From Pseudomonas marincola (GTDB lineage: Bacteria > Pseudomonadota > Gammaproteobacteria > Pseudomonadales > Pseudomonadaceae): a stretch of DNA of 64,000 nt. The DNA is taken from the NCBI RefSeq assembly GCF_900116605.1, contig NZ_FPBC01000001.1:62001-126000 (forward strand), in the 5' to 3' direction. Of this stretch, positions 1-9,455 are shown piece by piece; within the stretch, counting starts at the first letter, position 1, and every line of letters begins with the position of its first letter. The notes beneath the pieces are model-generated. The model searched no databases, had not been told where the DNA came from, and saw nothing but the letters and a program-made list of their open reading frames with translations. Position numbers and translations under genes: made by a program.

Positions 1-1560
1 GAATACGAGCGCGTTCTCGACTTTGATCTGTCTTCGGTGGTACGCAACATCGCCGGCCCAAGCAACCCGCACAAACGCGTCGCCACCACAGACCTCGCCA
101 CAGCGGGCATCTCTGGCGTGGTTGAGAATGAAGCCGGGCTGATGCCGGATGGCGCGGTAATCATCGCGGCCATTACCAGCTGCACCAACACCAGCAACCC
201 GCGCAACGTCATCGCCGCTGCCCTGCTCGCCCGCAACGCCAATGCGCGCGGCCTGACCCGCAAGCCATGGGTTAAAACCTCGCTGGCTCCCGGCTCGAAA
301 GCAGTGCAGTTGTACCTTGAAGAAGCCAACCTGCTGACCGAACTTGAACAGCTCGGTTTTGGCATCGTCGGCTTTGCCTGCACCACCTGCAACGGCATGA
401 GCGGCGCACTGGACCCGGTAATCCAAAAGGAAGTGATCGACCGCGACCTCTACGCCACCGCAGTGCTGTCGGGTAACCGCAACTTCGACGGGCGTATCCA
501 TCCGTACGCCAAACAGGCTTTCCTGGCTTCGCCGCCGCTGGTCGTTGCCTACGCGATTGCCGGCACCATTCGTTTCGACATCGAAAAAGACGTGCTCGGC
601 ATCGATCAGGCCGGTAACGCCGTTACCCTGAAAGACATCTGGCCATCGGATGAAGAGATTGATGAAGTGGTGAATGCCAGCGTCAAGCCGGCCCAGTTCA
701 ACCAAGTCTACATCCCGATGTTCGCCATCGAAGCCGACAATGGCGAGAAGGTCGAGCCGCTGTACGACTGGCGCGCACAGAGCACTTACATCCGTCGTCC
801 GCCTTACTGGGAAGGCGCTTTGGCTGGTGAGCGCACGCTTAAAGGCATGCGCCCACTCGCCGTGCTGCCAGACAACATCACCACTGATCACCTGTCGCCG
901 TCGAATGCGATCCTGCTCAACAGCGCGGCCGGTGAATACCTGCACAAAATGGGTTTGCCGGAAGAAGACTTCAACTCCTACGCCACCCACCGCGGCGATC
1001 ACCTGACCGCACAACGGGCGACCTTTGCCAACCCGAAACTGCTCAATGAAATGGTGGTTGAAAACGGTGTGGTCAAACAAGGTTCTCTGGCGCGCATTGA
1101 GCCGGAAGGCAAAGTCACGCGCATGTGGGAAGCGATTGAAACCTACATGGAGCGCAAGCAACCGCTGATCATCATCGCCGGTGCTGACTACGGCCAGGGC
1201 TCATCCCGTGACTGGGCGGCCAAAGGCGTGCGTCTGGCCGGTGTTGAAGCCATCGCCGCTGAAGGTTTTGAACGTATCCACCGCACCAACCTGGTCGGCA
1301 TGGGCGTGTTGCCACTTGAATTCCTGCCGGGCACAACCCGCAAGACGCTGGAAATTGATGGCAGCGAAACCTACGACGTGATTGGCGAGCGCACACCACG
1401 CGCCACCCTGACGCTGGTGATCAACCGCAAAAACGGTGAACGCGTTGAAGTGCCCGTGACTTGCCGCCTCGACACCGCTGAAGAGCTGTCGATTTATGAG
1501 GCCGGAGGTGTGCTGCAGCGTTTCGCGCAGGACTTCCTTGAGTCTGCAAACGTCTCGTAA
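1..1560 (+). CDS. acnD: AcnD, Fe/S-dependent 2-methylcitrate dehydratase (C-terminal part; 5' end outside window)
   Basis: The frame is open from base 1, so this is the last ~519 codons of an aconitase-family enzyme of roughly 860 residues. The three [4Fe-4S] ligands are visible: the Cys of SCTNTSNPRNV near fragment residue 61 and the two of CTTCNGMSG near 127 and 130. The swivel domain follows, with GADYGQGSSRDWAAKG. Family knowledge: AcnD dehydrates 2-methylcitrate to 2-methyl-trans-aconitate, which PrpF isomerises in the propionate methylcitrate cycle. The call of AcnD rather than AcnA rests mainly on prpF lying directly downstream in the same direction, 123 bases away. The prpB/prpC genes expected upstream are outside the window. 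Confidence 0.93.
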   Translation, partial: EYERVLDFDLSSVVRNIAGPSNPHKRVATTDLATAGISGVVENEAGLMPDGAVIIAAITSCTNTSNPRNVIAAALLARNANARGLTRKPWVKTSLAPGSKAVQLYLEEANLLTELEQLGFGIVGFACTTCNGMSGALDPVIQKEVIDRDLYATAVLSGNRNFDGRIHPYAKQAFLASPPLVVAYAIAGTIRFDIEKDVLGIDQAGNAVTLKDIWPSDEEIDEVVNASVKPAQFNQVYIPMFAIEADNGEKVEPLYDWRAQSTYIRRPPYWEGALAGERTLKGMRPLAVLPDNITTDHLSPSNAILLNSAAGEYLHKMGLPEEDFNSYATHRGDHLTAQRATFANPKLLNEMVVENGVVKQGSLARIEPEGKVTRMWEAIETYMERKQPLIIIAGADYGQGSSRDWAAKGVRLAGVEAIAAEGFERIHRTNLVGMGVLPLEFLPGTTRKTLEIDGSETYDVIGERTPRATLTLVINRKNGERVEVPVTCRLDTAEELSIYEAGGVLQRFAQDFLESANVS

Positions 1561-1567
1561 GCCTGCC

Positions 1568-1599
1568 GCGGTCACGGCGGAGCAATTCGCCGTGACCGC
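1568..1599 (+). other. Intercistronic hairpin between acnD and prpF
   Basis: A perfect 12-bp stem (GCGGTCACGGCG at 1568-1579 and its complement at 1588-1599) closes an 8-base loop just after the acnD stop. A pyrimidine-rich stretch follows but no clean T-run. It could be a partial terminator or an mRNA-stabilising element setting the acnD:prpF ratio; the role is inference. Confidence 0.5.
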
Positions 1600-1683
1600 C
1601 CTCTTCTTTCAGTGACGGTTCGCGGCGCTAGGTTCAGCGCGTAGCGGCCCTCACTTCACGCAGTTTCAGAGGACATAACCCAC

Positions 1684-2877
1684 ATGTCTCATGTAGCGCA
1701 AATCAAAGTCCCGGCCACTTACGTTCGGGGCGGTACCAGTAAAGGCGTGTTTTTCTGCCTGCAAGAGCTTCCGCCATCGGCCCAGGTCGCCGGTGCTGCG
1801 CGCGACGCTTTGCTGATGCGCGTTATTGGCAGCCCTGATCCGTACGGCAAACAAATTGACGGCATGGGCGGCGCCACTTCCAGCACCAGCAAAACCGTGA
1901 TCATCAGCAAAAGCAGCCAGCCGGATCACGACATCGACTATCTGTTCGGCCAGGTGTCCATCGACAAAGCCTTCGTCGACTGGAGCGGTAACTGCGGCAA
2001 CCTCTCAGCCGCCGTTGGCCCGATCGCGATCAGCAAGGGCTTGGTCGATGCCAGCCGCATTCCACAGAACGGCATCCTCACGCTGCGCATCTGGCAGGCC
2101 AACATCGGCAAGTCGATCATCACTCACGTACCGATTACCAACGGTGAAGTCCAGGAAACCGGCGACTTCGAACTCGACGGCGTGACCTTCCCTGCCGCCG
2201 AAGTGAAGCTTGAGTTCATCGACCCGGCTGCTGATGAGGATGACGGCGCAGGCAGTTCAATGTTCCCCACCGGCAATCTGGTAGATGACTTGGAAGTGCC
2301 GGGCATTGGCACGCTCAAGGCGACAATGATCAACGCTGGCATTCCGACCATCTTCGTCAACGCCGAAGCCATTGGTTACACCGGCACCGAGTTGCAGGAA
2401 GCGATTAACAGCGACCCGAAAGCGCTGGCCATGTTCGAATCGATCCGCGCCCACGGTGCGCTGCGCATGGGCCTGATCAGCCACATTGATGAAGCCGCCA
2501 AACGCCAGCACACGCCCAAGGTTGCATTCGTTGCACCGCCGGCCGCCTACACCACGTCCAGCGGCAAGTTGCTTAATGCGGGCGACTGCGAACTGCTGGT
2601 ACGCGCCATGTCGATGGGCAAGTTGCATCACGCCATGATGGGCACGGCAGCGGTGGCTATCGGTACTGCAGCGGCCATTCCCGGCACGCTGGTGAATACC
2701 GCAGCCGGCGCCAAGGCGCGCAACGAGGTGCGCTTCGGGCATCCGTCCGGCACTTTGTGTGTAGGCGCAGAAGCCACGCAAGAGAACGGCGAATGGAAAG
2801 TCACCAAGGCCATCATGAGCCGCAGTGCACGGGTACTGATGGAAGGCTGGGTACGGGTGCCCGGCGACTCGTTCTAG
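1684..2877 (+). CDS. prpF: PrpF, 2-methylaconitate cis-trans isomerase
   Basis: This 397-residue protein fits the PrpF family in length and has its N-terminal signature ATYVRGGTSKGVFF at residues 10-23. Family knowledge: PrpF converts the 2-methyl-trans-aconitate made by AcnD into 2-methyl-cis-aconitate, so the pair replaces PrpD in the methylcitrate cycle. The fold is the diaminopimelate-epimerase type, and the conserved Lys at position 20 of the TSKG motif is present. The ATG follows a purine-rich AGAGGA. It is the last gene of the operon and meets a hairpin shared with the convergent cysB. Confidence 0.95.
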   Translation: MSHVAQIKVPATYVRGGTSKGVFFCLQELPPSAQVAGAARDALLMRVIGSPDPYGKQIDGMGGATSSTSKTVIISKSSQPDHDIDYLFGQVSIDKAFVDWSGNCGNLSAAVGPIAISKGLVDASRIPQNGILTLRIWQANIGKSIITHVPITNGEVQETGDFELDGVTFPAAEVKLEFIDPAADEDDGAGSSMFPTGNLVDDLEVPGIGTLKATMINAGIPTIFVNAEAIGYTGTELQEAINSDPKALAMFESIRAHGALRMGLISHIDEAAKRQHTPKVAFVAPPAAYTTSSGKLLNAGDCELLVRAMSMGKLHHAMMGTAAVAIGTAAAIPGTLVNTAAGAKARNEVRFGHPSGTLCVGAEATQENGEWKVTKAIMSRSARVLMEGWVRVPGDSF

Positions 2878-2976
2878 AAATGCGCCTGGCGGGATGAGCG
2901 CGTTGCCAGCACGCTGAGTTTTCTTGCAACGCGTCTTCTTACGTGCGGCGCTCGCCGGGTTTTAACCCGCTGTAAA

Positions 2977-3012
2977 CAACAAAGCCCTGATTATACGATC
3001 AGGGCTTTGTTG
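2977..3012. terminator. Bidirectional terminator hairpin between prpF and cysB
   Basis: A perfect 15-bp stem (2977-2991 with 2998-3012) encloses the 6-base loop TATACG. It lies between the convergent 3' ends of prpF and cysB and can serve both. The flanks are only weakly T-rich. Confidence 0.75.
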
Positions 3013-3023
3013 CATCTCAGGTC

Positions 3024-4007
<984 letters not shown>

Positions 4008-4112
4008 TCAAAGCAGTTGAGCAGCCATTCAATTGGCGGCTGCCGCATATAACCATAAGAATGGTTCAATTGATCCAAACTGACCATAAATTTAATTTTT
4101 ATCCGCTATCGC

Positions 4113-4613
4113 TCAAAGATCAGGGCGACCCCGGTGTTGCAGCATGGGCACCATATACACCGGAACTTCAGATAACTGCACCAACCTCAGGGCTGTGCGC
4201 CCCATCGGAATGTCCATATCCGTGCCGTGGCTGTGACTGCCTACGACCAGCAAGTCGACGTCGAGTTTCTGCGCCTCCTCAAGAATCATCAGTGGCGGGT
4301 CGCCCTGCACAACGCGCACGCCGGTAATCAAGTCGAGATCATCGGACATCTCGCCCAACTCGTCGCGAAAACCCTCTAACACGCGCGTCTCAATGCTGGC
4401 CATAACGGTGCTCAAGCCGCTTGTGCGCAACTCATGCATCCGCTCTTCATCAAGGTAGGTTTTCAACACCGACTCGGCAAACAAGCCGATTGGCTCGACC
4501 GCGTGCACAACATACAGCCTGGCGTTAAAACTGCGCGCCAACCCCAGTGCATGTTGCAACACATACGGGGCGTAGAGCCCTAGATCGGTGGCATATAAAA
4601 TCGTTCGAACCAT
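4113..4613 (-). CDS. Universal stress protein family (UspA-like)
   Basis: A single-domain Usp protein of 166 residues. The N-terminus MVRTILYATDLG is the first strand and the conserved Asp of the family. The C-terminal VVGSHSHGTDMDIPMGRTA corresponds to the nucleotide-binding motif G-x2-G-x9-G(S/T), with Met-Gly-Arg-Thr where a Ser is usual, so ATP binding is uncertain. Usp proteins accumulate under starvation and stress; the specific role here is unknown. The ATG has GGAGG four bases upstream. It lies between cysB and the 5'-nucleotidase, all on the minus strand. Confidence 0.85.
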   Translation of the reverse strand: MVRTILYATDLGLYAPYVLQHALGLARSFNARLYVVHAVEPIGLFAESVLKTYLDEERMHELRTSGLSTVMASIETRVLEGFRDELGEMSDDLDLITGVRVVQGDPPLMILEEAQKLDVDLLVVGSHSHGTDMDIPMGRTALRLVQLSEVPVYMVPMLQHRGRPDL

Positions 4614-4722
4614 ACGGCCTCCACTGCCAACGAACCCTTGCTCTTGAGCTTAGCAGCGCTACCAACAAGTCAACAAAAAGCCTAGCTTTTAGGACAAGTG
4701 GCTATAAGGCGATGGCAATAAA

Positions 4723-4748
4723 GGCCGCCAAACCCAGCCGTGGCGGCC
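4723..4748 (-). terminator. Terminator of the 5'-nucleotidase operon
   Basis: An 8-bp GC-rich stem (GGCCGCCA and its complement) with a 10-base loop begins only two bases after the stop codon. On the minus strand TTTATT follows, as for an intrinsic terminator. Confidence 0.6.
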
Positions 4749-4750
4749 GT

Positions 4751-5656
4751 TTAGAGGTGTGGCTCGTTGCTGATGCCATGCGGCACATGACCAGTGGCGA
4801 CTACTTTACTGGCCTTCTCGCAATGCCCGGCCTGATCATCGAAAAACACATCAGCGGCAAAGGTTTCGAGAATTTTCGATTTCTCCAATCCGCCCAGGAA
4901 GAACGACTCGTCAAGGCGGATATTCCAGTCGCGCAAGGTTCTGATAACGCGTTCGTGAGCCGGCGCAGAACGCGCGGTCACCAGCGCTGTGCGGATCGGG
5001 CAACTCTCCTCCGGGAATTCCTGCTGCAGCAGGTGCAGCGCCGCCAGAAACGGCTTGAATGGGCCGCCGGGTAGCAGCTCTCTGGCGGAGTTGCGTTCGT
5101 GGGTCTGGAATGCCTCCAGCCCGGCTTCCTGAAACACCCGCTCGGAGGCATCCGAGAACAGCACCGCATCGCCATCGAATGCAATCCGCAGCTCATTGCT
5201 GGCGGCCCGTCGCGGCCCACCGGACAAAATCGTCGCGGCGCCGAAACCGGCCCGCAAGGCACTGCGCACATCTTCAGCATGGGTGGACAAGAACAGGTGG
5301 CAACCAAAGGCCGCCAGATACGGGTCCGGGCTGCGGCCGCCGACAAATGCAGCGCGGGAAATGCCCAGCCCATAATGCTGGATCGAGTTGAACGCCCGCA
5401 GGCCAGTGTCAGCGCTGTTGCGCGAGACCAGAATCACCTCGACCCGTGGCTGACCCAGCGCCTTGTTCAGCCCCAGCAGCTTTTCGACCAAAGGAAAGGC
5501 GTCGCCCGGCAGAAGAATTTCATCTTCGTGGGCGATCTGGTATTGGCGGTATGCCTCAACGCCTTCGCTTTCGTAAACGCGATGGCTTTCACTGAGGTCA
5601 AATAATGCCCGCGAGGAAATTGCCAGCACCAGCTTGTCGCTCATTACCTTGGCCAT
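4751..5656 (-). CDS. 5'-nucleotidase (PF06189-type)
   Basis: A protein of about 301 residues resembling the bacterial 5'-nucleotidase family related to eukaryotic cytosolic 5'-nucleotidase I. It opens with LAISSRALFDLSESHRVY and keeps the HAD-like patterns ILVSRNSADTGLRAFNSI and VFFDDQAGHCEKA, the second carrying the acidic pair expected for metal binding. Expected reaction: removal of phosphate from nucleoside monophosphates in the cytoplasm. The ATG at 5656 has GAGG at good spacing; a GTG two codons upstream and an ATG four codons downstream are less well placed. It follows the panE-like gene after 13 bases, so the two are probably co-transcribed. Confidence 0.85.
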   Translation of the reverse strand: MAKVMSDKLVLAISSRALFDLSESHRVYESEGVEAYRQYQIAHEDEILLPGDAFPLVEKLLGLNKALGQPRVEVILVSRNSADTGLRAFNSIQHYGLGISRAAFVGGRSPDPYLAAFGCHLFLSTHAEDVRSALRAGFGAATILSGGPRRAASNELRIAFDGDAVLFSDASERVFQEAGLEAFQTHERNSARELLPGGPFKPFLAALHLLQQEFPEESCPIRTALVTARSAPAHERVIRTLRDWNIRLDESFFLGGLEKSKILETFAADVFFDDQAGHCEKASKVVATGHVPHGISNEPHL

Positions 5657-5669
5657 TGCCACCTCGCTA

Positions 5670-6620
5670 TCAATTGGTACGCTGCTCGAGAAACCGCAAA
5701 GCCTGATACAGCGCTTCGACTTTAGGCATGCTCACGCCCGCCGCTTTGGCCGCCGCCAGTGGCACCTCATACAACGCTGGCAGCTCTGCCGGACGGCGAT
5801 GGGCGAAGTCATGGTACATGCTAGGCAAATACTCGGGCATGCGCGCAGTCGCGCCCAACAATTTGCCGACAATGCCTTCTGGGAGCTGATGGCCACAGGC
5901 AGCGGCGGTGTCGACCACCTCCTGCATCATTGCAGCGACCAGTGCGTGGCTGTCCGGGTTGGCCATCATGGCTTGGGTGTCGGCATTAAGCAGCACCGAC
6001 AAACCGTTGTAGGGCACGTTCCAGGCCAGCTTTTGCCAGCGCGCCTGCTCCAGATTGGCCATTGGCGCGCTGTCGATACCGGCAGCTTTGAACAACCCGA
6101 CGCCCTGTTCAAGAATCGCCTGACGCTGCGCCGCATCAGCAGGTCCGGAGTGGTAACCGAGATTGATTGCGCCTAACGCCTGATGCTCAACCACGCCCGG
6201 CGCCGATCGCGCCACGCAGATGTAGCAAAGCCCGCCCAACAGGTGCAGCGTGTCCGGCAGCAGTGGACGCAGGGCCTCTTCGACGCCCAAGCCGTTTTGC
6301 AGCAATATCACCTTGCAATCCGGCCCGGCGAGCTGGCTGATAATTGGGGCCAGTTCCCCATTACTGGTGGTTTTAGCCCCCACCAACAGCCAGTCGCACG
6401 CCGGCATGTCCTCAACTGAGCGGTAAGCCTGCACAGGCGCCAGCGTCATCGGGCCATGTACCTGGCTATTGATTTGCAGGCCGTTCTGCTCGACGGCGGC
6501 GTATTCACTGCGCAGTAAAAAGTGCACATCGAAGCCTGCTTTCGCCAGCATTACGCCATAAAAACCGCCAATTGCGCCGGTACCAACAATGCCAATACGC
6601 GGTTTTGTGTTGCTCGACAT
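5670..6620 (-). CDS. Putative 2-dehydropantoate 2-reductase (PanE/ApbA family)
   Basis: A 316-residue NADPH-dependent reductase. The Rossmann motif GIVGTGAIGGFYG sits at residues 9-21, then LLVGAKTT and VILLQNGLGVEE. The helical C-terminal domain carries KLAWNVPYNGLSVLLNAD, with the catalytic-type Lys and Asn, and ends near PSMYHDFAHRRPAELPAL. Family knowledge: ketopantoate to pantoate reduction for coenzyme A. Many Pseudomonas paralogues have unproven substrates, so no symbol is given. The start codon overlaps the stop of the upstream thioredoxin-like gene by one base (TGATG), which suggests translational coupling. Confidence 0.85.
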   Translation of the reverse strand: MSSNTKPRIGIVGTGAIGGFYGVMLAKAGFDVHFLLRSEYAAVEQNGLQINSQVHGPMTLAPVQAYRSVEDMPACDWLLVGAKTTSNGELAPIISQLAGPDCKVILLQNGLGVEEALRPLLPDTLHLLGGLCYICVARSAPGVVEHQALGAINLGYHSGPADAAQRQAILEQGVGLFKAAGIDSAPMANLEQARWQKLAWNVPYNGLSVLLNADTQAMMANPDSHALVAAMMQEVVDTAAACGHQLPEGIVGKLLGATARMPEYLPSMYHDFAHRRPAELPALYEVPLAAAKAAGVSMPKVEALYQALRFLEQRTN

Positions 6621-6955
6621 CAGGGAAGCTCCTCAGCCGGACGGCTTAATGCGCCGTCCACGGCGTTCGTTAATTCGTGAAGATTCAAACGCGCCTGCAC
6701 GGCGCCGTAAAAGTCGCCATCGCGCACAACAAACAGCGCAGGCAAGTGAAATACCTCATAGCGCTGCACCAGCCCCGCGTTGTCAGCCGCATCGATCCAC
6801 GCCAGCCGGTCAACAGGTAACGCCATGTGCGGTAAATGAGCGCGCGCATATCGGCAACTGGCACAACCTATGCTGGTAAATAGCACGAGGGAGATGCCTG
6901 GCAAAGCCAGCAATTGCTGATCGGCATCAAAATCTGTGAGTTCAAGCTCCGGCAA
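6620..6955 (-). CDS. Thioredoxin-like protein with CASC motif (TTG start)
   Basis: A thioredoxin-fold protein of about 111 residues. LVLFTSIGCASCRYAR carries the redox pair Cys31/Cys34 (C-A-S-C instead of the usual C-G-P-C), followed by the YEVFHLPALFVVRDG region with the cis-Pro. The frame extends upstream to 7165, but that part has no thioredoxin similarity and covers the divergent PilZ gene. I chose TTG at 6955 because it has AAGGG seven bases upstream and begins right at the domain. Probably a cytoplasmic thiol oxidoreductase, though the variant active site could have another role. First gene of a trx-panE-nucleotidase operon. Confidence 0.7.
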   Translation of the reverse strand: MPELELTDFDADQQLLALPGISLVLFTSIGCASCRYARAHLPHMALPVDRLAWIDAADNAGLVQRYEVFHLPALFVVRDGDFYGAVQARLNLHELTNAVDGALSRPAEELP

Positions 6956-7004
6956 AATTGGACCCTTGATTTGCTTGCAGTCGATACATGTGGAGTGTTC
7001 CCGA

Positions 7005-7430
7005 ATGCGGAGTTTTTTGCGCCATCCAAGCAGTATTCCTGTCGAGTTGCGCCTATGCAGGCAACCCGCACCGCCTCGCCAGCGCCTGCACAATATAAGT
7101 CTTGGCGGGATCGCCTGTAACTCCCCGCGTGCATTTCGCCGTGGCGCGGCCGTTGAATTGCGCATTCGCCTGCTCGGTGACGATGTGTTCTGCGCGGGTG
7201 TTGTCGCGTGGTGCCAGCAACAAGGTGCTGAATATCTGGTCGGGGTCGCCTTTACAGATCAGGACACCCTGTTTCGCGCACGCATGGTGGAGCAGGTCTG
7301 CCAGATTGAGCACTACCGCCTGCAGCGCGAACAGGAACTCGGCGTGCCTCTGTGCTGCGAAAGTATCGCGGCTGAGTGGGTTGCCGAACACGCCGCCCAG
7401 TTTGGGCAGCCCGGCCAGCAGCAATTGTGA
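7005..7430 (+). CDS. PilZ domain protein
   Basis: About 141 residues. The N-terminal RHPSSIPVELR followed by NISLGG (residues 30-35, the N-x-S-x-x-G form of the second PilZ motif) and VVAWCQQQGAEYLVGVAF are the PilZ beta-barrel pattern, the family that binds cyclic di-GMP. The first arginine motif is degenerate, so binding is likely but unproven. The ATG at 7005 has GGAGTG nine bases upstream and begins at the domain. It is divergent from the thioredoxin-like gene with only 49 bases between start codons. A diguanylate cyclase is encoded 15 kb away. Confidence 0.75.
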   Translation: MRSFLRHPSSIPVELRLCRQPAPPRQRLHNISLGGIACNSPRAFRRGAAVELRIRLLGDDVFCAGVVAWCQQQGAEYLVGVAFTDQDTLFRARMVEQVCQIEHYRLQREQELGVPLCCESIAAEWVAEHAAQFGQPGQQQL

Positions 7431-7624
7431 CGTTTTGCGGCACAGCATCCACCACCAAAACGCCTTATTCAGCCGACGATAGCCGCGCAAAACGACTGCA
7501 GAATCAGGCCAAAGCGGCCAATTTTTTACGATCAACCCTGTGCATCGTCAAATTCCGCGCCATTAGCCGGATTAATCGCCCCTGAACCCATTGTCTCCCG
7601 CGCCTGTTACGCGCTAAGGTTCTG

Positions 7625-7669
7625 GTTCCCCGCTGTGCCCAAATTGCTGTGCTCCGCCACACGGGGAAC
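7625..7669 (+). promoter_or_regulatory. Leader hairpin upstream of the DAHP synthase gene
   Basis: GTTCCCCG at 7625-7632 pairs with CGGGGAAC at 7662-7669. The stem extends inward by TGTG/CACA with one bulged C, and the loop is about 20 bases. It lies 50 bases before the aro start and may be a leader control structure. I see no leader peptide rich in aromatic codons and no T-run. Confidence 0.35.
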
Positions 7670-7719
7670 GCTGGCGGCCGGCACCCGTGACCTGATGACT
7701 CTGACTGATGAGAAGCACG

Positions 7720-8796
7720 ATGGCTGATTTACCAATTGATGACCTTAACGTTGCCTCCAACGAGACGCTCATCACCCCCGAACAACTCAAGCAGGAAATT
7801 CCCCTGACGGCAGCAGCGCTGAAAACCGTCTCTGCGGGCCGCGAAGTTGTTCGCAATATTCTGGATGGCAAAGATCACCGTCTGTTTGTGGTGGTGGGTC
7901 CCTGCTCTATTCACGATATCAAAGCGGCTCATGATTACGCCGAACGCCTCAAGGCGCTGGCAGCTGAAGTGAGCGATACGCTGTATCTGGTTATGCGCGT
8001 TTATTTTGAAAAGCCGCGCACCACCGTTGGCTGGAAAGGCCTGATCAACGACCCGTATCTGGATGACTCGTTCAAGATTCAGGATGGCTTGCACATTGGC
8101 CGTACCCTGCTGCGCGATCTGGCAGAAATGGGCCTGCCAACCGCAACCGAAGCACTCGACCCGATCTCCCCGCAGTACTTGCAGGACCTGATCAGCTGGT
8201 CGGCAATCGGCGCACGCACCACCGAATCGCAAACTCACCGCGAGATGGCCTCGGGTCTGTCCTCGGCGGTCGGCTTCAAGAACGGCACCGACGGCGGCCT
8301 GACCGTGGCAATAAACGCCCTGCAGTCAGTTTCCAGCCCGCACCGTTTCCTCGGCATTAACCAACAAGGCGGCGTGTCTATCGTCACCACCAAAGGCAAC
8401 GCCTACGGTCACGTGGTCCTGCGCGGTGGCAACGGCAAGCCTAACTACGACTCGGTCAGCGTTGCTGTTTGCGAGCAAGAGCTGACGAAAGCCGGGATTC
8501 GCCCAAATGTGATGGTTGACTGCAGCCACGCCAACTCCAACAAGGACCCGGCCCTGCAGCCACTGGTCATGGACAACGTTGCCAACCAGATTGTTGAAGG
8601 CAATCAGTCGATTGTCGGCCTCATGGTGGAAAGCCACATTGGTTGGGGCAGCCAGTCGATCCCTAAAGATCTCGACCAGCTCAAGTATGGTGTTTCGATC
8701 ACCGATGCCTGCATCGACTGGGACACAACGGCCAAGACGCTGCGTGACATGCGTACTAAGCTCAAAGACGTGCTGCCCAAGCGTGACCGCGCCTGA
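7720..8796 (+). CDS. aroF: 3-deoxy-7-phosphoheptulonate (DAHP) synthase, class I
   Basis: A 358-residue class I alpha DAHP synthase, which condenses phosphoenolpyruvate and erythrose 4-phosphate in the first step of aromatic amino acid synthesis. Visible signatures: VVVGPCSIHD, MRVYFEKPRTTVGWKG, the active-site block GARTTESQTHREMASGLSSA, and the C-terminal metal-ligand motif MVDCSHANSNKDP. The ATG at 7720 gives the usual N-terminus MADLPIDDLN; an in-frame ATG four codons upstream is the alternative. Class I enzymes are feedback-inhibited by single aromatic amino acids; which one applies here (the aroF/G/H naming) cannot be read from the sequence. Confidence 0.92.
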   Translation: MADLPIDDLNVASNETLITPEQLKQEIPLTAAALKTVSAGREVVRNILDGKDHRLFVVVGPCSIHDIKAAHDYAERLKALAAEVSDTLYLVMRVYFEKPRTTVGWKGLINDPYLDDSFKIQDGLHIGRTLLRDLAEMGLPTATEALDPISPQYLQDLISWSAIGARTTESQTHREMASGLSSAVGFKNGTDGGLTVAINALQSVSSPHRFLGINQQGGVSIVTTKGNAYGHVVLRGGNGKPNYDSVSVAVCEQELTKAGIRPNVMVDCSHANSNKDPALQPLVMDNVANQIVEGNQSIVGLMVESHIGWGSQSIPKDLDQLKYGVSITDACIDWDTTAKTLRDMRTKLKDVLPKRDRA

Positions 8797-8806
8797 GTTT
8801 TCAGCA

Positions 8807-8845
8807 CCTACAAAAACGCCGGGCAATGCCCGGCGTTTTTGTAGG
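8807..8845. terminator. Bidirectional terminator between the DAHP synthase and GNAT genes
   Basis: A perfect 18-bp stem (8807-8824 with 8828-8845) has a 3-base loop. The GC core GCCGGGC is flanked by A5 and T5 tracts, so it works on both strands between two convergent genes. Confidence 0.9.
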
Positions 8846-8853
8846 TAAACCAA

Positions 8854-9135
8854 TCAGCTTTCGGCGTTGTCGCGCTGGCGGCGCTCCATGTAGCGCTCTA
8901 CATACGAGCACGACGGAATCACCGAGTAGCCCATGCGATCAGCATACTGCAGCGCATGCTCGGTTAACGCCGCGGCAATACCGCGCCCGCGCAAAGAGTT
9001 GGGCACAAATGTGCGGTAGATATCCAGCGTTTGCTTACCCAAGTCCATATAGGCCAAATAAGCACGATCACCGTCCACTGTGGTCTCAAACTGGTGACCT
9101 GCCTGGTCATGGAGAATGGATAACGCCTCGCTCAT
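8854..9135 (-). CDS. Small GNAT-type N-acetyltransferase (YjdJ-like)
   Basis: A 93-residue single-domain acetyltransferase of the short GNAT group (PF14542). The acetyl-CoA-binding stretch VPNSLRGRGIAAALTEHALQ matches the R/Q-x-x-G-x-G/A signature, and the C-terminal SVIPSCSYVERYM is typical of the subfamily. The substrate is unknown. A longer in-frame extension to 9345 has no domain similarity. ATG at 9135 is preceded by GAGGAG at ideal spacing. Monocistronic; its terminator is shared with the DAHP synthase gene. Confidence 0.8.
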   Translation of the reverse strand: MSEALSILHDQAGHQFETTVDGDRAYLAYMDLGKQTLDIYRTFVPNSLRGRGIAAALTEHALQYADRMGYSVIPSCSYVERYMERRQRDNAES

Positions 9136-9455
9136 TGTTACTCCTCTGGCGGACTGATACTGCATCCGCGTCGATCTAATTATTTGGGCGACGACTGCTC
9201 GGTAAGACGCAATGTTCTGCCAGGGTTTGCTTGGATCAACCGGCACGTGTGCGTCTGAACAGGCAATACAGATTGCCAAATACGCTAAGTCGAAAGCAGC
9301 GCATTTGCGCTGCCAACTCCGCTGATAAACACAGTGTTTGTGCATTTATCTGGCAGGGTAATTATTGGCAATATATTCGCGCTTTCTGGCGCTGCCGTCA
9401 AAAATCACCCCGAGCTTATCACCAGCCTCCCTAACAACCAAATAGAATCAATAAC
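9136..9455. other. Intergenic region without a recognisable gene
   Basis: These 320 bases separate the GNAT start from the GntP permease stop. Short open frames on both strands lack a ribosome-binding site and any protein similarity. The region near 9330-9430 is AT-rich and may hold the GNAT promoter and the 3' end of the permease message. No clear terminator or repeat was seen. Confidence 0.5.

Noticed and set aside
6956..7165. N-terminal extension of the thioredoxin-like frame to 7165
   Set aside because: It has no thioredoxin similarity and lies antisense to the PilZ gene; the TTG at 6955 has a better ribosome-binding site.
9231..9434. 67-codon plus-strand frame between the GNAT and GntP genes
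   Set aside because: No ribosome-binding site and no protein similarity.
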